Shown one piece after another: positions 30,672-37,911 of a stretch of 54,905 nucleotides of DNA (positions within the stretch are counted from its first letter, which is position 1; each line of letters opens with the position of its first letter). The notes beneath the pieces are model-generated. The model saw nothing but the letters and a program-made list of their open reading frames with translations, did not search any database and had not been told where the DNA came from. A program made the translations under genes and the position numbers. The stretch lies in IMG/VR virus record IMGVR_UViG_3300035138_000057, positions 1 through 54,905 of that record. One strand, 5' to 3'. Origin of the DNA: a virus.

Positions 30672-32112
30672 CTTGCTCGAGGTGAGACCCGAGTCCTGGC
30701 AACCGTACGCGTACCACAAGCGCGCGGTGAAGTGGTTGGTCGAGCACCAGTATGGGTTGCTGCTGCTCGACCTCGGACTCGGGAAGACCGCGTGCACCCT
30801 TAAGGCATTTGACATTTTGCGCGAAGCGAAAGTGGTTCGCCGAGCGCTGGTGGTCGCTCCGCGCCGGCCGTGCTACGAGGTGTGGAGCGCGAAGGAGGGG
30901 GGTGAGCTCTGGCGGTGGACGGACTTCCACCACCTGCGCGTGGTCCTCCTGCATGGTCCGAAGAAGGATCGACGTCTCGAGGACGACGCGGACCTCTACG
31001 TGGTCAACTGGAGCGGGCTGCGGTGGCTCGACGAGAGCGGTGGTTTTCGATCGTTGCTGCGACGCGGGCTCGACCTGTTGGTGCTGGACGAAGGGAGCAA
31101 GATCAAGAACCTACGGACCGAGCGAGCGCGAGCGGTGAAGCCGCACCTGTCGCGATTCGCGCGGCGGTGGTTGCTGACGGGTACCCCCGAGTCGAACTCG
31201 CTGCTGGACGTCTTCGGGGAGACGTTCGCGGTGGATCTGGGGAAGACGTTCGGACCGTACATCACACACTTTCGTACTCAGTACTTCCAACCCTGTGGGT
31301 ACATGGGTAAACAATGGAAGCCTCATGAGGATACTGAAAAGAAGATCTTCAAGCGCCTGAAACCGATCTCCCTTTCGATGCGAGCGAAAGACCACCTCGA
31401 TCTCCCGTCGCTCGTCGAGCGAAACACCTGGATCGACCTGCCAGCTAAAGCTCGTAAGGCCTACGACGAGCTCGAGCGGGACCTGATCACGCAGCTGGAT
31501 GACGGGACGCTGACCGCGGCGAACGCGGGGGTGGCTAGTATCAAGTGTCGGCAGGTAGCGAGCGGCGGGGTTTACCGGGAGAAGCTGATCCGAGTTAGGG
31601 GTGCGTCGAAGCGCGGCAGGGAGACCGTGCACCTGCACGACGCGAAGACCGAGGCGCTGGTTGACATCGTAGACGAGCTGCAGGGGTCGCCGTTGCTGGT
31701 GCTCTTCGAGTTCGGTCACGACCTCGAGCGCATCCGGAAGGCGCTGGGGCGGAGCACGCCATCGCTCGACGGGAGGACGTCGGACAAGGAGGCCTCGCGG
31801 TTGATCGTGAGGTGGAACGCTGGGAAGCTCCGGGTACTTTGCGGTCACCCGGCGTCGATGGGCCACGGGTTGAACCTGCAGCGCAGCGGGCATCACGTGT
31901 GTTGTTACTCGATAGGGTGGAACTTAGAGTTGTATTCTCAGGCGATCAAGCGAGTCCACCGACTAGGGCAGAAAAAGCGAGTGATCGTCCACCGGTTGCT
32001 CGCGCGGGACACGGTGGACGAGGCGATTGCTACGGCGCTGCAGCGCAAGCACAGTGCGCAGGAACGCTTACTCGACGCGCTGCGGGGCTACCTGCGTCGG
32101 CGAAAAATTTGA
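30664..32112 (+). CDS. SNF2-type helicase
   Basis: A 482-residue superfamily 2 ATPase: motif I LLDLGLGKTACTLKAF, motif II LVLDEGSKIKN (DEGS in place of the common DEAH), motif III WLLTGTPESNSLLDVF, motif V GHGLNLQRSGHHV and motif VI SQAIKRVHRLGQKK. The VHRLGQ signature is characteristic of SNF2 proteins of phages. It translocates on double-stranded DNA, possibly for recombination-dependent replication with the preceding nucleases. GTG 30664. Confidence 0.92.
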   Translation: MSDLLEVRPESWQPYAYHKRAVKWLVEHQYGLLLLDLGLGKTACTLKAFDILREAKVVRRALVVAPRRPCYEVWSAKEGGELWRWTDFHHLRVVLLHGPKKDRRLEDDADLYVVNWSGLRWLDESGGFRSLLRRGLDLLVLDEGSKIKNLRTERARAVKPHLSRFARRWLLTGTPESNSLLDVFGETFAVDLGKTFGPYITHFRTQYFQPCGYMGKQWKPHEDTEKKIFKRLKPISLSMRAKDHLDLPSLVERNTWIDLPAKARKAYDELERDLITQLDDGTLTAANAGVASIKCRQVASGGVYREKLIRVRGASKRGRETVHLHDAKTEALVDIVDELQGSPLLVLFEFGHDLERIRKALGRSTPSLDGRTSDKEASRLIVRWNAGKLRVLCGHPASMGHGLNLQRSGHHVCCYSIGWNLELYSQAIKRVHRLGQKKRVIVHRLLARDTVDEAIATALQRKHSAQERLLDALRGYLRRRKI

Positions 32113-32137
32113 TTACGCGGATCGGGTGTGGTATCGT
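32109..32137 (+). promoter_or_regulatory. Rightward promoter before the 32161 gene
   Basis: TTGATT (32109-32114), 17-bp spacer, TATCGT (32132-32137). Ten bases later GCTGAGAGGTA (32147-32157) repeats the leader box of the 18772 and 25110 promoters. It starts within the last codons of the SNF2 gene. Confidence 0.55.
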
Positions 32138-32160
32138 TGGGAGAACGCTGAGAGGTAAGA

Positions 32161-32376
32161 GTGAGCAAACCACGTTCCCAGATCGAGTTTCCCTGTCCGG
32201 CGTGCGGTAAGCGCTTCCCTCTCCCGACACTGCTTACTCACGTTGAGCAGGGAAGGTGTAGACAACGACTGAACAAGCTGCGTAGCAAGCTGTTCAAGCG
32301 GAGTGGGAAGCGATCGGCAGCGCAGGTGCTGAAAGCGGAGATCCACGAGGTGCTGACCAAAGGGGGTGCGGTGTGA
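32161..32376 (+). CDS. Zinc-finger protein
   Basis: A 71-residue protein starting with a finger-like motif FPCPACGKRFPLPTLLTHVE followed by a distant Cys (CRQRLNKL), so a C2H-C type zinc site. The C-terminal half is basic and helical. GTG 32161 after GAGAGGTAAGA. The next frame begins at a GTGA overlap with a broken HNH gene. Confidence 0.6.
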   Translation: MSKPRSQIEFPCPACGKRFPLPTLLTHVEQGRCRQRLNKLRSKLFKRSGKRSAAQVLKAEIHEVLTKGGAV

Positions 32377-32561
32377 AACGCCGCCCTCTTACTGAACGAT
32401 TTTGGGAAAAGGTGTTAATCACTACACCCAAGGATTGTTGGCTATGGCCCGAATTACTATATTTTGCGGCCCGGATGGCTCAGGCAAGAGCACGTTGGCT
32501 CACCAATATGCCGATCGTACCGGAGCGCGTTACTTCCATCACGGACCGTGCTCGCGGGTAA
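32373..32561 (+). pseudogene. Truncated HNH endonuclease start (remnant)
   Basis: The reading frame opens at GTG 32373 (GTGA overlap) with RPLTERFWEKVLITTPKDCWLW, whose core matches the conserved N-terminus of one large group of phage HNH homing endonucleases (R-F-W-x-K-V ... CWLW-x-G). After that motif (by about 32447) the frame carries no further HNH sequence and runs in a shadow frame over the kinase gene. It therefore looks like the scar of a homing endonuclease, most of which was deleted. Confidence 0.5.
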
Positions 32562-33385
32562 CTGGTAATCACCTGCTCAAGGTGTACCTCGAGATGCTGC
32601 TGCCGGCGCTGTGGGGTTACCAGGACGTGGTGCTCGACCGCGCGTGGCCCTCCGAGCAGGTTTACGGATCGGTGATCCGAGGCAAGGACCGCGTCGGGTC
32701 GATCGGGGCGCGGTTGCTCGAGCGTCACGCGCTGCGCTGCGAGGTAGCGGTGGTGCTCTGCCTTCCGACGCTGGAGACCTGCCGCGAGGTGTGGCAGCGG
32801 CATGGGCGCGTCGAGCTCTACAGCCACGAATTGCTGGTACGCGTGCACGGGGAGTACCAGCGCCGGTGGCACGACGGGTGTTTTACGGAGCTGCCGCTGG
32901 TGACCCACGCAGTGCACGGGCACGAGGAAACGCTGTGGCGCGAGCTCGCGGCGGTGCACGAGCACCAGGAGGCGCACTACACCCTGCGAGGCATGGGTGG
33001 AAACCTGCTAGCTCCGGTGGCCCTGGTAGGTGACGAGCTCGGACCGATGCGCAACGAGGACCTCGCGATGCGCGTGCCGTTCGGATCGTTTAGCGGCGCT
33101 GGGTGCAGTCGGTGGTTGACGCAGCAACTACAGCTTAACGGGATCCGCGAGGACCAGCTGCTGTGGGTGAGCGCGGACAACCCGCAATTCCAGGATATAG
33201 CCACTGAGTGGCTTATGCATAAGAGTGCGGTGTATGCTCTTGGGAAGCAAGCCAGTCAGCGTTTGTACGAGGCTGGAATTTCGCACGTCGAAGTGGAACA
33301 TCCGCGAAACGCAAAACGGGTTTGTCATCGGCGGGCGTACGAGCTCCCACGGTTGATCAAGGAAGTGCTCGATGAGGAAGGCTAG
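32444..33385 (+). CDS. P-loop nucleotide kinase fused to UDG-like domain
   Basis: A 313-residue two-domain protein. Residues 1-170 are a thymidylate-kinase-like P-loop domain (ITIFCGPDGSGKSTLAHQYA; VVLDRAWPSEQVYG as DR motif). Residues 183-313 resemble the uracil-DNA-glycosylase superfamily: ALVGDELGPMRNEDLAM (G-E-x-P-G-like, 194-210), VPFGSFSGAG, an Asn in ADNPQF (246) and HPRN (286-289). The glycosylase water-activating motifs are not exact, so it might bind rather than cut. ATG 32444 with AAGGA upstream. Base modification or nucleotide screening are possible roles. Confidence 0.6.
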   Translation: MARITIFCGPDGSGKSTLAHQYADRTGARYFHHGPCSRVTGNHLLKVYLEMLLPALWGYQDVVLDRAWPSEQVYGSVIRGKDRVGSIGARLLERHALRCEVAVVLCLPTLETCREVWQRHGRVELYSHELLVRVHGEYQRRWHDGCFTELPLVTHAVHGHEETLWRELAAVHEHQEAHYTLRGMGGNLLAPVALVGDELGPMRNEDLAMRVPFGSFSGAGCSRWLTQQLQLNGIREDQLLWVSADNPQFQDIATEWLMHKSAVYALGKQASQRLYEAGISHVEVEHPRNAKRVCHRRAYELPRLIKEVLDEEG

Positions 33386-33932
33386 ACCGAAGAGTCGTCA
33401 GGACCGGCGTAGCCCGGAGTGGCTCGTGCGGTGCTTGGAGCGCGAGGTGCTGGGGGGAAAGCGCTTCCTGCTCGACCCGGCGGCGTCGAATCACAATGCT
33501 GTGTGTAAGCGCTACTATACCGAAGAACACGACGGGCTCGTGCCCAGGTGGGCGAGGTACAACTACGTCAATCCCGGGTTCGCCAAGGAAGCGTTGTGGC
33601 TGGAGAAGGCGATCGCGGAGTGGCGGGACCGAGGTTTTACCTCGTGCGTGCTCGGACCGACGGGTTGTTCGCAGGAGTGGTTCCACGAGCTCGCGCGGCT
33701 AGGGACGGTTTACGCTCCGAACGGACGGATCTCGTTCTGCGACCCGGGGACCGGAGCTCCGCACGCGCCAGACGAGACGGGGGCGGACCGTGACACGATG
33801 ATCTACGTCTTCGGGCCGGAGTTCGTCAATCGTCGGCGCGACGGATGGACGATCCGGCCGCTCGACGTGCGCGGCTTCCTCGAGACGTGGGATGGCCACC
33901 TCGGTGCGGTCGGGTGGAAGGGAGGCCGGTGA
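33372..33932 (+). CDS. Dam-like phage adenine methyltransferase with NPGF motif
   Basis: A 186-residue protein matching the phage N6-adenine methyltransferase family: FLLDPAASNHNAVCKRYYT, EEHDGLVPRWARYNYVNPGF, LWLEKAIAEW, LGPTGCSQEWFHE and GRISFCDPGTG. The catalytic (D/N)PP(Y/F) box is NPGF (67-70), i.e. the second Pro is Gly. The family normally methylates adenine in phage DNA against restriction. ATG 33372 overlaps the kinase end; TGATG coupling to the HTH gene that follows. Confidence 0.8.
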   Translation: MRKARPKSRQDRRSPEWLVRCLEREVLGGKRFLLDPAASNHNAVCKRYYTEEHDGLVPRWARYNYVNPGFAKEALWLEKAIAEWRDRGFTSCVLGPTGCSQEWFHELARLGTVYAPNGRISFCDPGTGAPHAPDETGADRDTMIYVFGPEFVNRRRDGWTIRPLDVRGFLETWDGHLGAVGWKGGR

Positions 33933-34183
33933 TGCCATCGACCGACCGAGCGATGCTCGCTGACCTGGCAAGGTGGCTGCTCGAGCCTCGGACTATCTCG
34001 AGTATAACCGAGCACTGCGGGATCGGCGTGTCGGGGGTGTACCGGCGGCTCCGCGCGCTCGAGCGGGAAGGGTACGTGATCTACCGGAGGCGGGACCGTG
34101 AGACGGGGGAGCTCGTCCGACAGGCAGCTGGGCGGGACGGGATCCCGGTGCAAGTGGTTGATCCTGTTGACGAAAAAAGATGA
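33932..34183 (+). CDS. Winged helix-turn-helix protein
   Basis: An 83-residue protein with LADLARWLLEPRTISSITEH, then CGIGVSGVYRRLRALEREGY and VIYRRRDRETGELV, the standard helix, recognition helix and wing of a winged HTH as in ArsR or MarR proteins. It starts at ATG 33932 (TGATG). A transcriptional role is likely. The leaderless promoter at 34204 follows just behind it, a possible target. Confidence 0.75.
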   Translation: MPSTDRAMLADLARWLLEPRTISSITEHCGIGVSGVYRRLRALEREGYVIYRRRDRETGELVRQAAGRDGIPVQVVDPVDEKR

Positions 34184-34203
34184 TTCCTCCGATGTCGATT
34201 TAG

Positions 34204-34238
34204 TTGAAGTCAGCGAAAAAATCGCCGATACTAGGATC
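34204..34238 (+). promoter_or_regulatory. Leaderless promoter A
   Basis: TTGAAG (34204-34209), 17-bp spacer starting TCAGCGAAA, GATACT (34227-34232), then AGGATC and ATG at 34239. The expected transcription start, about seven bases after the -10, is the A of the ATG, so the message would have no leader. The block matches the one before 38969 almost base for base. Confidence 0.7.
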
Positions 34239-34670
34239 ATGAAGACAACGCGAGAGATGCAGATAGCCTACCGACACGGCAAAGCGCATGCTGGCCAAGA
34301 CATGATGGGTATCGCTTACGGTCCGGATGGCGAGCGTTGGGGTTGTTGGATGGATGACCCAGTGCTGCGTTTATTTTGGGGCGCCGGGCACGAAGAGGAG
34401 CAAATGCCTCGCTGGGTCGAGGCCGAGCGCTACGGGGATCTACCCGCGGAAGGTGTGTCACGTAACTATACAGATGACCGAGCTGAGGCAGGTGTGTCGG
34501 TGGCACGGTTGCTCGACGGTAGCGATGACTACAATTGGATGATGGGTGCGTGGGGTGAGGACAGTGCTTACGCCCGCCCAGTCCGCAAGGTGGCGGGGTG
34601 GTTGCACCACGATCGCGGCAGTGACGGCGAGCCGTTGTTGGTGGGCGCTGTGGAGGTGCACTGTGGCTAA
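34239..34670 (+). CDS. Hypothetical protein from leaderless promoter
   Basis: A 143-residue acidic, Trp-rich protein (MQIAYRHGKAHAGQDMMGI, WGCWMDDPVLRLFWGAGHEE). No family recognised. The ATG at 34239 has no Shine-Dalgarno site; it directly follows a promoter and is likely translated leaderless. The end overlaps the next gene by 8 bp. Confidence 0.6.
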   Translation: MKTTREMQIAYRHGKAHAGQDMMGIAYGPDGERWGCWMDDPVLRLFWGAGHEEEQMPRWVEAERYGDLPAEGVSRNYTDDRAEAGVSVARLLDGSDDYNWMMGAWGEDSAYARPVRKVAGWLHHDRGSDGEPLLVGAVEVHCG

Positions 34671-34857
34671 GCTTAATCCCCGTGACGTCAAGCAGATAGC
34701 GATTGACGCGCTCACGACCGATGACACCCTGGCGGTGACTACGCGAGACGGAGAGCGCTTTATCGAGCTGAGCCCACGGGACATCCTGCACGTGGCCACC
34801 CGGATCGCCATCGAGATCGCCAGCAACCACGCTGGTAAAGTTGTCGAGGAGCTGTGA
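34663..34857 (+). CDS. Small hypothetical protein
   Basis: A 64-residue protein starting at GTG 34663 (GGAGG eight bases upstream). Helix AKLNPRDVKQIAIDALTTDD and beta hairpin LAVTTRDGERFIELSP followed by a C-terminal helix DILHVATRIAIEIA. Unrecognised family. Confidence 0.55.
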   Translation: MAKLNPRDVKQIAIDALTTDDTLAVTTRDGERFIELSPRDILHVATRIAIEIASNHAGKVVEEL

Positions 34858-34858
34858 G

Positions 34859-35050
34859 ATGCGTGCGATCGAGGGATCACGAGCTGGACGACCGGTAGCG
34901 CGGGACGACCTCCTCGAGGAGGAGCGCCGGCGCTACCGCGAGGCGAGCACCCCGTCAGACGCACAGCTCGCGTACCGTAGCTTGCTCCGGTCGGCTGCGC
35001 GGAGCTGCCTGGTGCTCAAGGCGATCGAGCAGCGCAGGGGTGTTAAGTGA
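34859..35050 (+). CDS. Small basic helical protein
   Basis: A 63-residue, Arg- and Glu-rich helical protein (LLEEERRRYREASTPSDAQL, AYRSLLRSAARS). ATG 34859 with GAGGAG upstream. It overlaps the next gene by 4 bp. Unknown function. Confidence 0.5.
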   Translation: MRAIEGSRAGRPVARDDLLEEERRRYREASTPSDAQLAYRSLLRSAARSCLVLKAIEQRRGVK

Positions 35051-35052
35051 GA

Positions 35053-35424
35053 ATGGACATCACCAGCGATGACCTCGATCTCGCCGCGAGGCGGTTGTGC
35101 CTCCAGCACCTGTTAGGCAACCACGGGGAGTTACACAAGCACCGGCACGTCTTCGTCAGGCAACACTCGATCACCGGCAGGTTGGGTCAGATCGAACCGC
35201 TAGCGATGCAAACGTGGCACGATGCGCTCGCGCGGGAGCTGCTCCGGCGTGGTTACCGGCACGAGAGCCCGTACACGCTGCCTCCGCTGGATTACCTGCC
35301 GTTGAAAGATCGCTTGGGTCGAGTTGACCGGGAGACAGCGTTGGAGAACCTTACCAGGAGGTGCGCAGCGTGCCGCGAGCGGATCTTCCGGCTGAACGCG
35401 TGGCTGCTTGGTTGGAGGAAGTAA
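35053..35424 (+). CDS. Pyrimidine-dimer glycosylase-like (Pyr_excise) protein
   Basis: A 123-residue protein with LCLQHLLGNHGELHKHRHVF, IEPLAMQTWHDALARELLRR and GYRHESPYTLPPLDYL, which parallels the pyrimidine dimer glycosylase family (hallmarks H-L-x-x-E-x-R-E-L-H and R-G-Y-x-H-x-S-P). T4 DenV has a nucleophilic Thr2 and Glu23; here the Glu of G-E-L-H is kept but residue 2 is Asp (or Arg for the GTG at 35047) and the preceding acidic residue is Asn. It may therefore recognise rather than cut dimers. TAATG couples it to the next gene. Confidence 0.65.
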   Translation: MDITSDDLDLAARRLCLQHLLGNHGELHKHRHVFVRQHSITGRLGQIEPLAMQTWHDALARELLRRGYRHESPYTLPPLDYLPLKDRLGRVDRETALENLTRRCAACRERIFRLNAWLLGWRK

Positions 35425-35702
35425 TGAAGAGGTATCGTTGGATGGTTTTTCAAAAACTTCGGACCGAGCTGTTACATCAACTCGTATGTCGAGCGGTTGA
35501 GAACGGGTGGACGCCGGTGCAAGTCGTCGTGATACCTGGTCGGACGTACTCGAAAGTAGATTTCAATCATCCTTACCCGGGGCAGCGTACCGCTCCCATG
35601 ACAGCTACAGAAGACTCAACTGTGCTCCTTCTGGCGAAGAGGGGTTGGCTGCGTCACCAACTCCGACGGCTGATCGACTGGTTGACCGGCCGTAGGAAGT
35701 AA
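35424..35702 (+). CDS. Hypothetical protein
   Basis: A 92-residue protein; helical start KRYRWMVFQKLRTELLHQLV, strand VQVVVIPGRTYSKV, and a C-terminal LLLAKRGWLRHQLRRLIDWL helix. ATG 35424 (TAATG) after GGAGG. No family recognised. An ATG overlapping its stop (35702) opens a 16-codon ORF ending at 35752, too short to call. Confidence 0.55.
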   Translation: MKRYRWMVFQKLRTELLHQLVCRAVENGWTPVQVVVIPGRTYSKVDFNHPYPGQRTAPMTATEDSTVLLLAKRGWLRHQLRRLIDWLTGRRK

Positions 35703-35752
35703 TGGCGTTCGACCAAACCCCGAGCCGGCCGTGGAGGTCACGAGGTAGATAG

Positions 35753-35968
35753 ATGATCACCGTACGCACAAATACCGACTCCTTGGGGATCACCTATTGC
35801 GTGGTTTTGCACGAGGGGTGGACCTTGCTGGTGTTGGCTGTTGTGCGTTCTGAGTCGCGAGATGTCTTACCGTGGCGTACCACACACTTCGAGCCTCATA
35901 AAAGTGACGCGCAGAAGGGGTTTTTGATTCATGCGCACGAGGCACTCGATGAACGCGGGCCCGGGTGA
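35753..35968 (+). CDS. Hypothetical protein
   Basis: A 71-residue protein with a beta-rich start (ITVRTNTDSLGITYCVVLHE and TLLVLAVVRSES). ATG 35753 with GAGGTAG upstream. The stop codon lies in the loop of a strong hairpin (GCCCGG/CCGGGC), suggesting transcription attenuation right at its end. Confidence 0.5.
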   Translation: MITVRTNTDSLGITYCVVLHEGWTLLVLAVVRSESRDVLPWRTTHFEPHKSDAQKGFLIHAHEALDERGPG

Positions 35969-36138
35969 GCCGGGCGCCCCGAGAGGGTACACCTACTAAA
36001 CACCGGCCATACGATGCCGGAGAACTTTAGCCAGCGTGGGTGCTGGAAGGAATGACCGAGGGGTGAAGCAGCTACGGGGTTCGCAGTTGTTTCACCACCT
36101 CCTCGAGCTGCCCGTTACGACGAGCGGTTGGAGGAGGT
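35957..36138 (+). ncRNA. Four-hairpin structured leader, riboswitch-like candidate
   Basis: Four stems follow in order: GCCCGG/CCGGGC (35959-35975); CCGGC/GCCGG (36003-36020); CCAGC/GCTGG (36031-36046); and a 12-bp stem with two G-U pairs, GGTGAAGCAGCT/AGTTGTTTCACC (36062-36096). Then ACCTCCTC (36097-36104) is perfectly complementary to the Shine-Dalgarno GAGGAGGT (36131-36138) of the 36144 gene. GCAGCT in the fourth stem can also pair with AGCTGC (36106-36111), so alternative folds exist. This has the parts of an aptamer with an expression platform. I match no known class. Confidence 0.5.
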
Positions 36139-36143
36139 AGACA

Positions 36144-37046
36144 ATGGCTCTCGATCGAATTCTCTGCAGTCAGTGTGAATCAGCACTTCCGCCTAATGAC
36201 ATCGTAGATTGTGCTTGTGGTCTACCGTTCTGTGTGGACTGTTATGACGGACATTTTCTTAATTGCCCATTGGCGCTCGAAGCTGCAGGGTTTCACTCGG
36301 ACCCAACTGAGGAGGTCGTGCACTCGTCCGAGGTCAAACTGGATCGTTATAACTTGATCGACGGAGCATTGACCGTCGACAACTCGAACGGAGTTTGGTA
36401 CCTGCGCGCGGCTGCAGACCAGCGCTTCGAGCTCCTCGAAAGGGAGTACGACGAAACCCTTCTGGCGCAGAAGCGAGCTGAACAGCTCGTTTTAGATCGT
36501 GATAAGCACTGCGAGCAGTACTACCTGGAACGCGGTGAAGCCCGAGCACTGGTGCTGCGACTCATCGCGGCGCAGGGACGCGTGGGGTGGGAGCAGGGAG
36601 AGACCGAGCAGGAGATCGTCGATCACGCGTTCAACCAGCTCCACAACTGGGGACTCGACCCGCACAACGACGTCGAGGCGTGCCGAGCGCTGCTCGAGCA
36701 GCATAACCCGCAGGCGGACCTCGAGCTGATCCGCACGCGCGAGGAGCTGCTCGAAGAAACTGCGGAGATCCTGCGTACGACTGAGCAGGAGCTGGGGGAG
36801 CTCAACGGGAAGCTGGACGATCTGCGTATGTGCATCGAGGGAGGGCACGACTACGGATCAGGACCGACGGCCGACGAGATCTGTTATCGCTGCGGCCACC
36901 GCGGACCAGGTGACCGCGAGCACGCGTTGCGGTTGGGGAACGAGCAGTTGAAAGCGATGTGCGAAACCTGGCAAAAGGCTTACAACGAGTTGTGGCAGAC
37001 GGCGCGCAGGCAGCTCGATGATTTCAAAAAGGAACTCGGGTTATAG
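36144..37046 (+). CDS. Zinc-finger, coiled-coil protein with C-GHD-CxxC module
   Basis: A 300-residue protein. Residues 8-41 (LCSQCESALPPNDIVDCACG, LPFCVDCYDGHFLNC) form a B-box/RING-like zinc cluster. Residues 95-220 are long charged helices (RFELLEREYDETLLAQKRAE; TREELLEETAEILRTTEQEL), a coiled coil. Residues about 230-255 hold MCIEGGHDYGSGP ... ICYRCGHRGPG, the same zinc module as at 15703 and 39441. ATG 36144 with GGAGGAGG that can be sequestered by the leader. It heads the lipoprotein/radical SAM operon. Confidence 0.65.
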   Translation: MALDRILCSQCESALPPNDIVDCACGLPFCVDCYDGHFLNCPLALEAAGFHSDPTEEVVHSSEVKLDRYNLIDGALTVDNSNGVWYLRAAADQRFELLEREYDETLLAQKRAEQLVLDRDKHCEQYYLERGEARALVLRLIAAQGRVGWEQGETEQEIVDHAFNQLHNWGLDPHNDVEACRALLEQHNPQADLELIRTREELLEETAEILRTTEQELGELNGKLDDLRMCIEGGHDYGSGPTADEICYRCGHRGPGDREHALRLGNEQLKAMCETWQKAYNELWQTARRQLDDFKKELGL

Positions 37047-37074
37047 TCCTGATAACAGATCAAAGGAGTGAAGC

Positions 37075-37911
37075 ATGAGGCGGTTGAGCAAGTGGGGAGT
37101 GGTCAAGAGTTGGTTGCGGTACTGGTTGATCGACGACGTGCACCCGGGTTACGAACCGGGGCGCTTCGCCACACGGTGGACGGTGTTCGTACTGCTGGCG
37201 ATCGCCGTGATCGTACTGCTAGGGGTGGGAGCGATCGCGCTGACCGGGTGCGATCCCGAGTGCACGGTAGCGTACCCCAACGTAGGGAACTACAAAGGCC
37301 AACCGGGTTACTACACCTTCCGCGCGACGCACCGGTTGAGCAACGGGGCGTTGGTCGAGCTCCACCAGCCGTGGTTGATCGAAGAGCTCGACGACGCGGT
37401 TACCCGAGCGCTGGATCTGGCCAAGGCGGTCGGTCCGACGTTGACCGACGAGGAGCTGGACGACGAGCACGGGTTCTGCGTAGCGCACTTGGCGCGTAAC
37501 CCGCGCTGCGACGTTCGGGAGTGCTTGCGGATCCGGATTCTCCCGTTTCGATCGGTACACGTTAGCCGGCTCGATGGGGTGACGTTGCTGCTCAACGATT
37601 CGGTTGACCGAGCGCAGAACCACGGGTGCTGGGTACGAAAGCCTTGGCTCGACCCGAGCCTGCCGATCTACTGGCCGGCGGGCTGCCAGGAGGACAGCGT
37701 GTGCGTCGCGCCGGTGCCCAGCGGTGAGTATTTCACCGACGCCGACTGGCGACCTGTTGAAGGCGCGTACGGCCGGTGGTCCGCGCTGCAGCGAGCGGTG
37801 ATCGACTGGTACCTCGGGTGCTACAACTCGCCGTTGATCCCTGCGGTAGGGGGTTCCTCGCAGCGGAGGTGGCACGATGAGCTATCGCGAGAACCCGAAG
37901 ACGAAGGGTAG
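37075..37911 (+). CDS. Putative lipoprotein, cysteine-rich
   Basis: A 278-residue protein with a basic N-terminal 34 residues, a hydrophobic segment (VFVLLAIAVIVLLGVGAIAL, about 37-56) and LTGC, a perfect lipobox whose cysteine (about 59) would carry lipid. The next residue is Asp, the inner-membrane retention signal in E. coli. The exported part has many cysteines that could pair. AAGGAG precedes ATG 37075. It overlaps the radical SAM gene by 35 bp. Superinfection exclusion or a surface role is possible; unproven. Confidence 0.65.
   Translation: MRRLSKWGVVKSWLRYWLIDDVHPGYEPGRFATRWTVFVLLAIAVIVLLGVGAIALTGCDPECTVAYPNVGNYKGQPGYYTFRATHRLSNGALVELHQPWLIEELDDAVTRALDLAKAVGPTLTDEELDDEHGFCVAHLARNPRCDVRECLRIRILPFRSVHVSRLDGVTLLLNDSVDRAQNHGCWVRKPWLDPSLPIYWPAGCQEDSVCVAPVPSGEYFTDADWRPVEGAYGRWSALQRAVIDWYLGCYNSPLIPAVGGSSQRRWHDELSREPEDEG

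Noticed and set aside
35969-36143. tRNA in the structured leader
   Set aside because: Stem lengths and loop sizes do not fit a cloverleaf: no seven-base anticodon loop, no TTC-containing five-bp T arm, no acceptor pairing.
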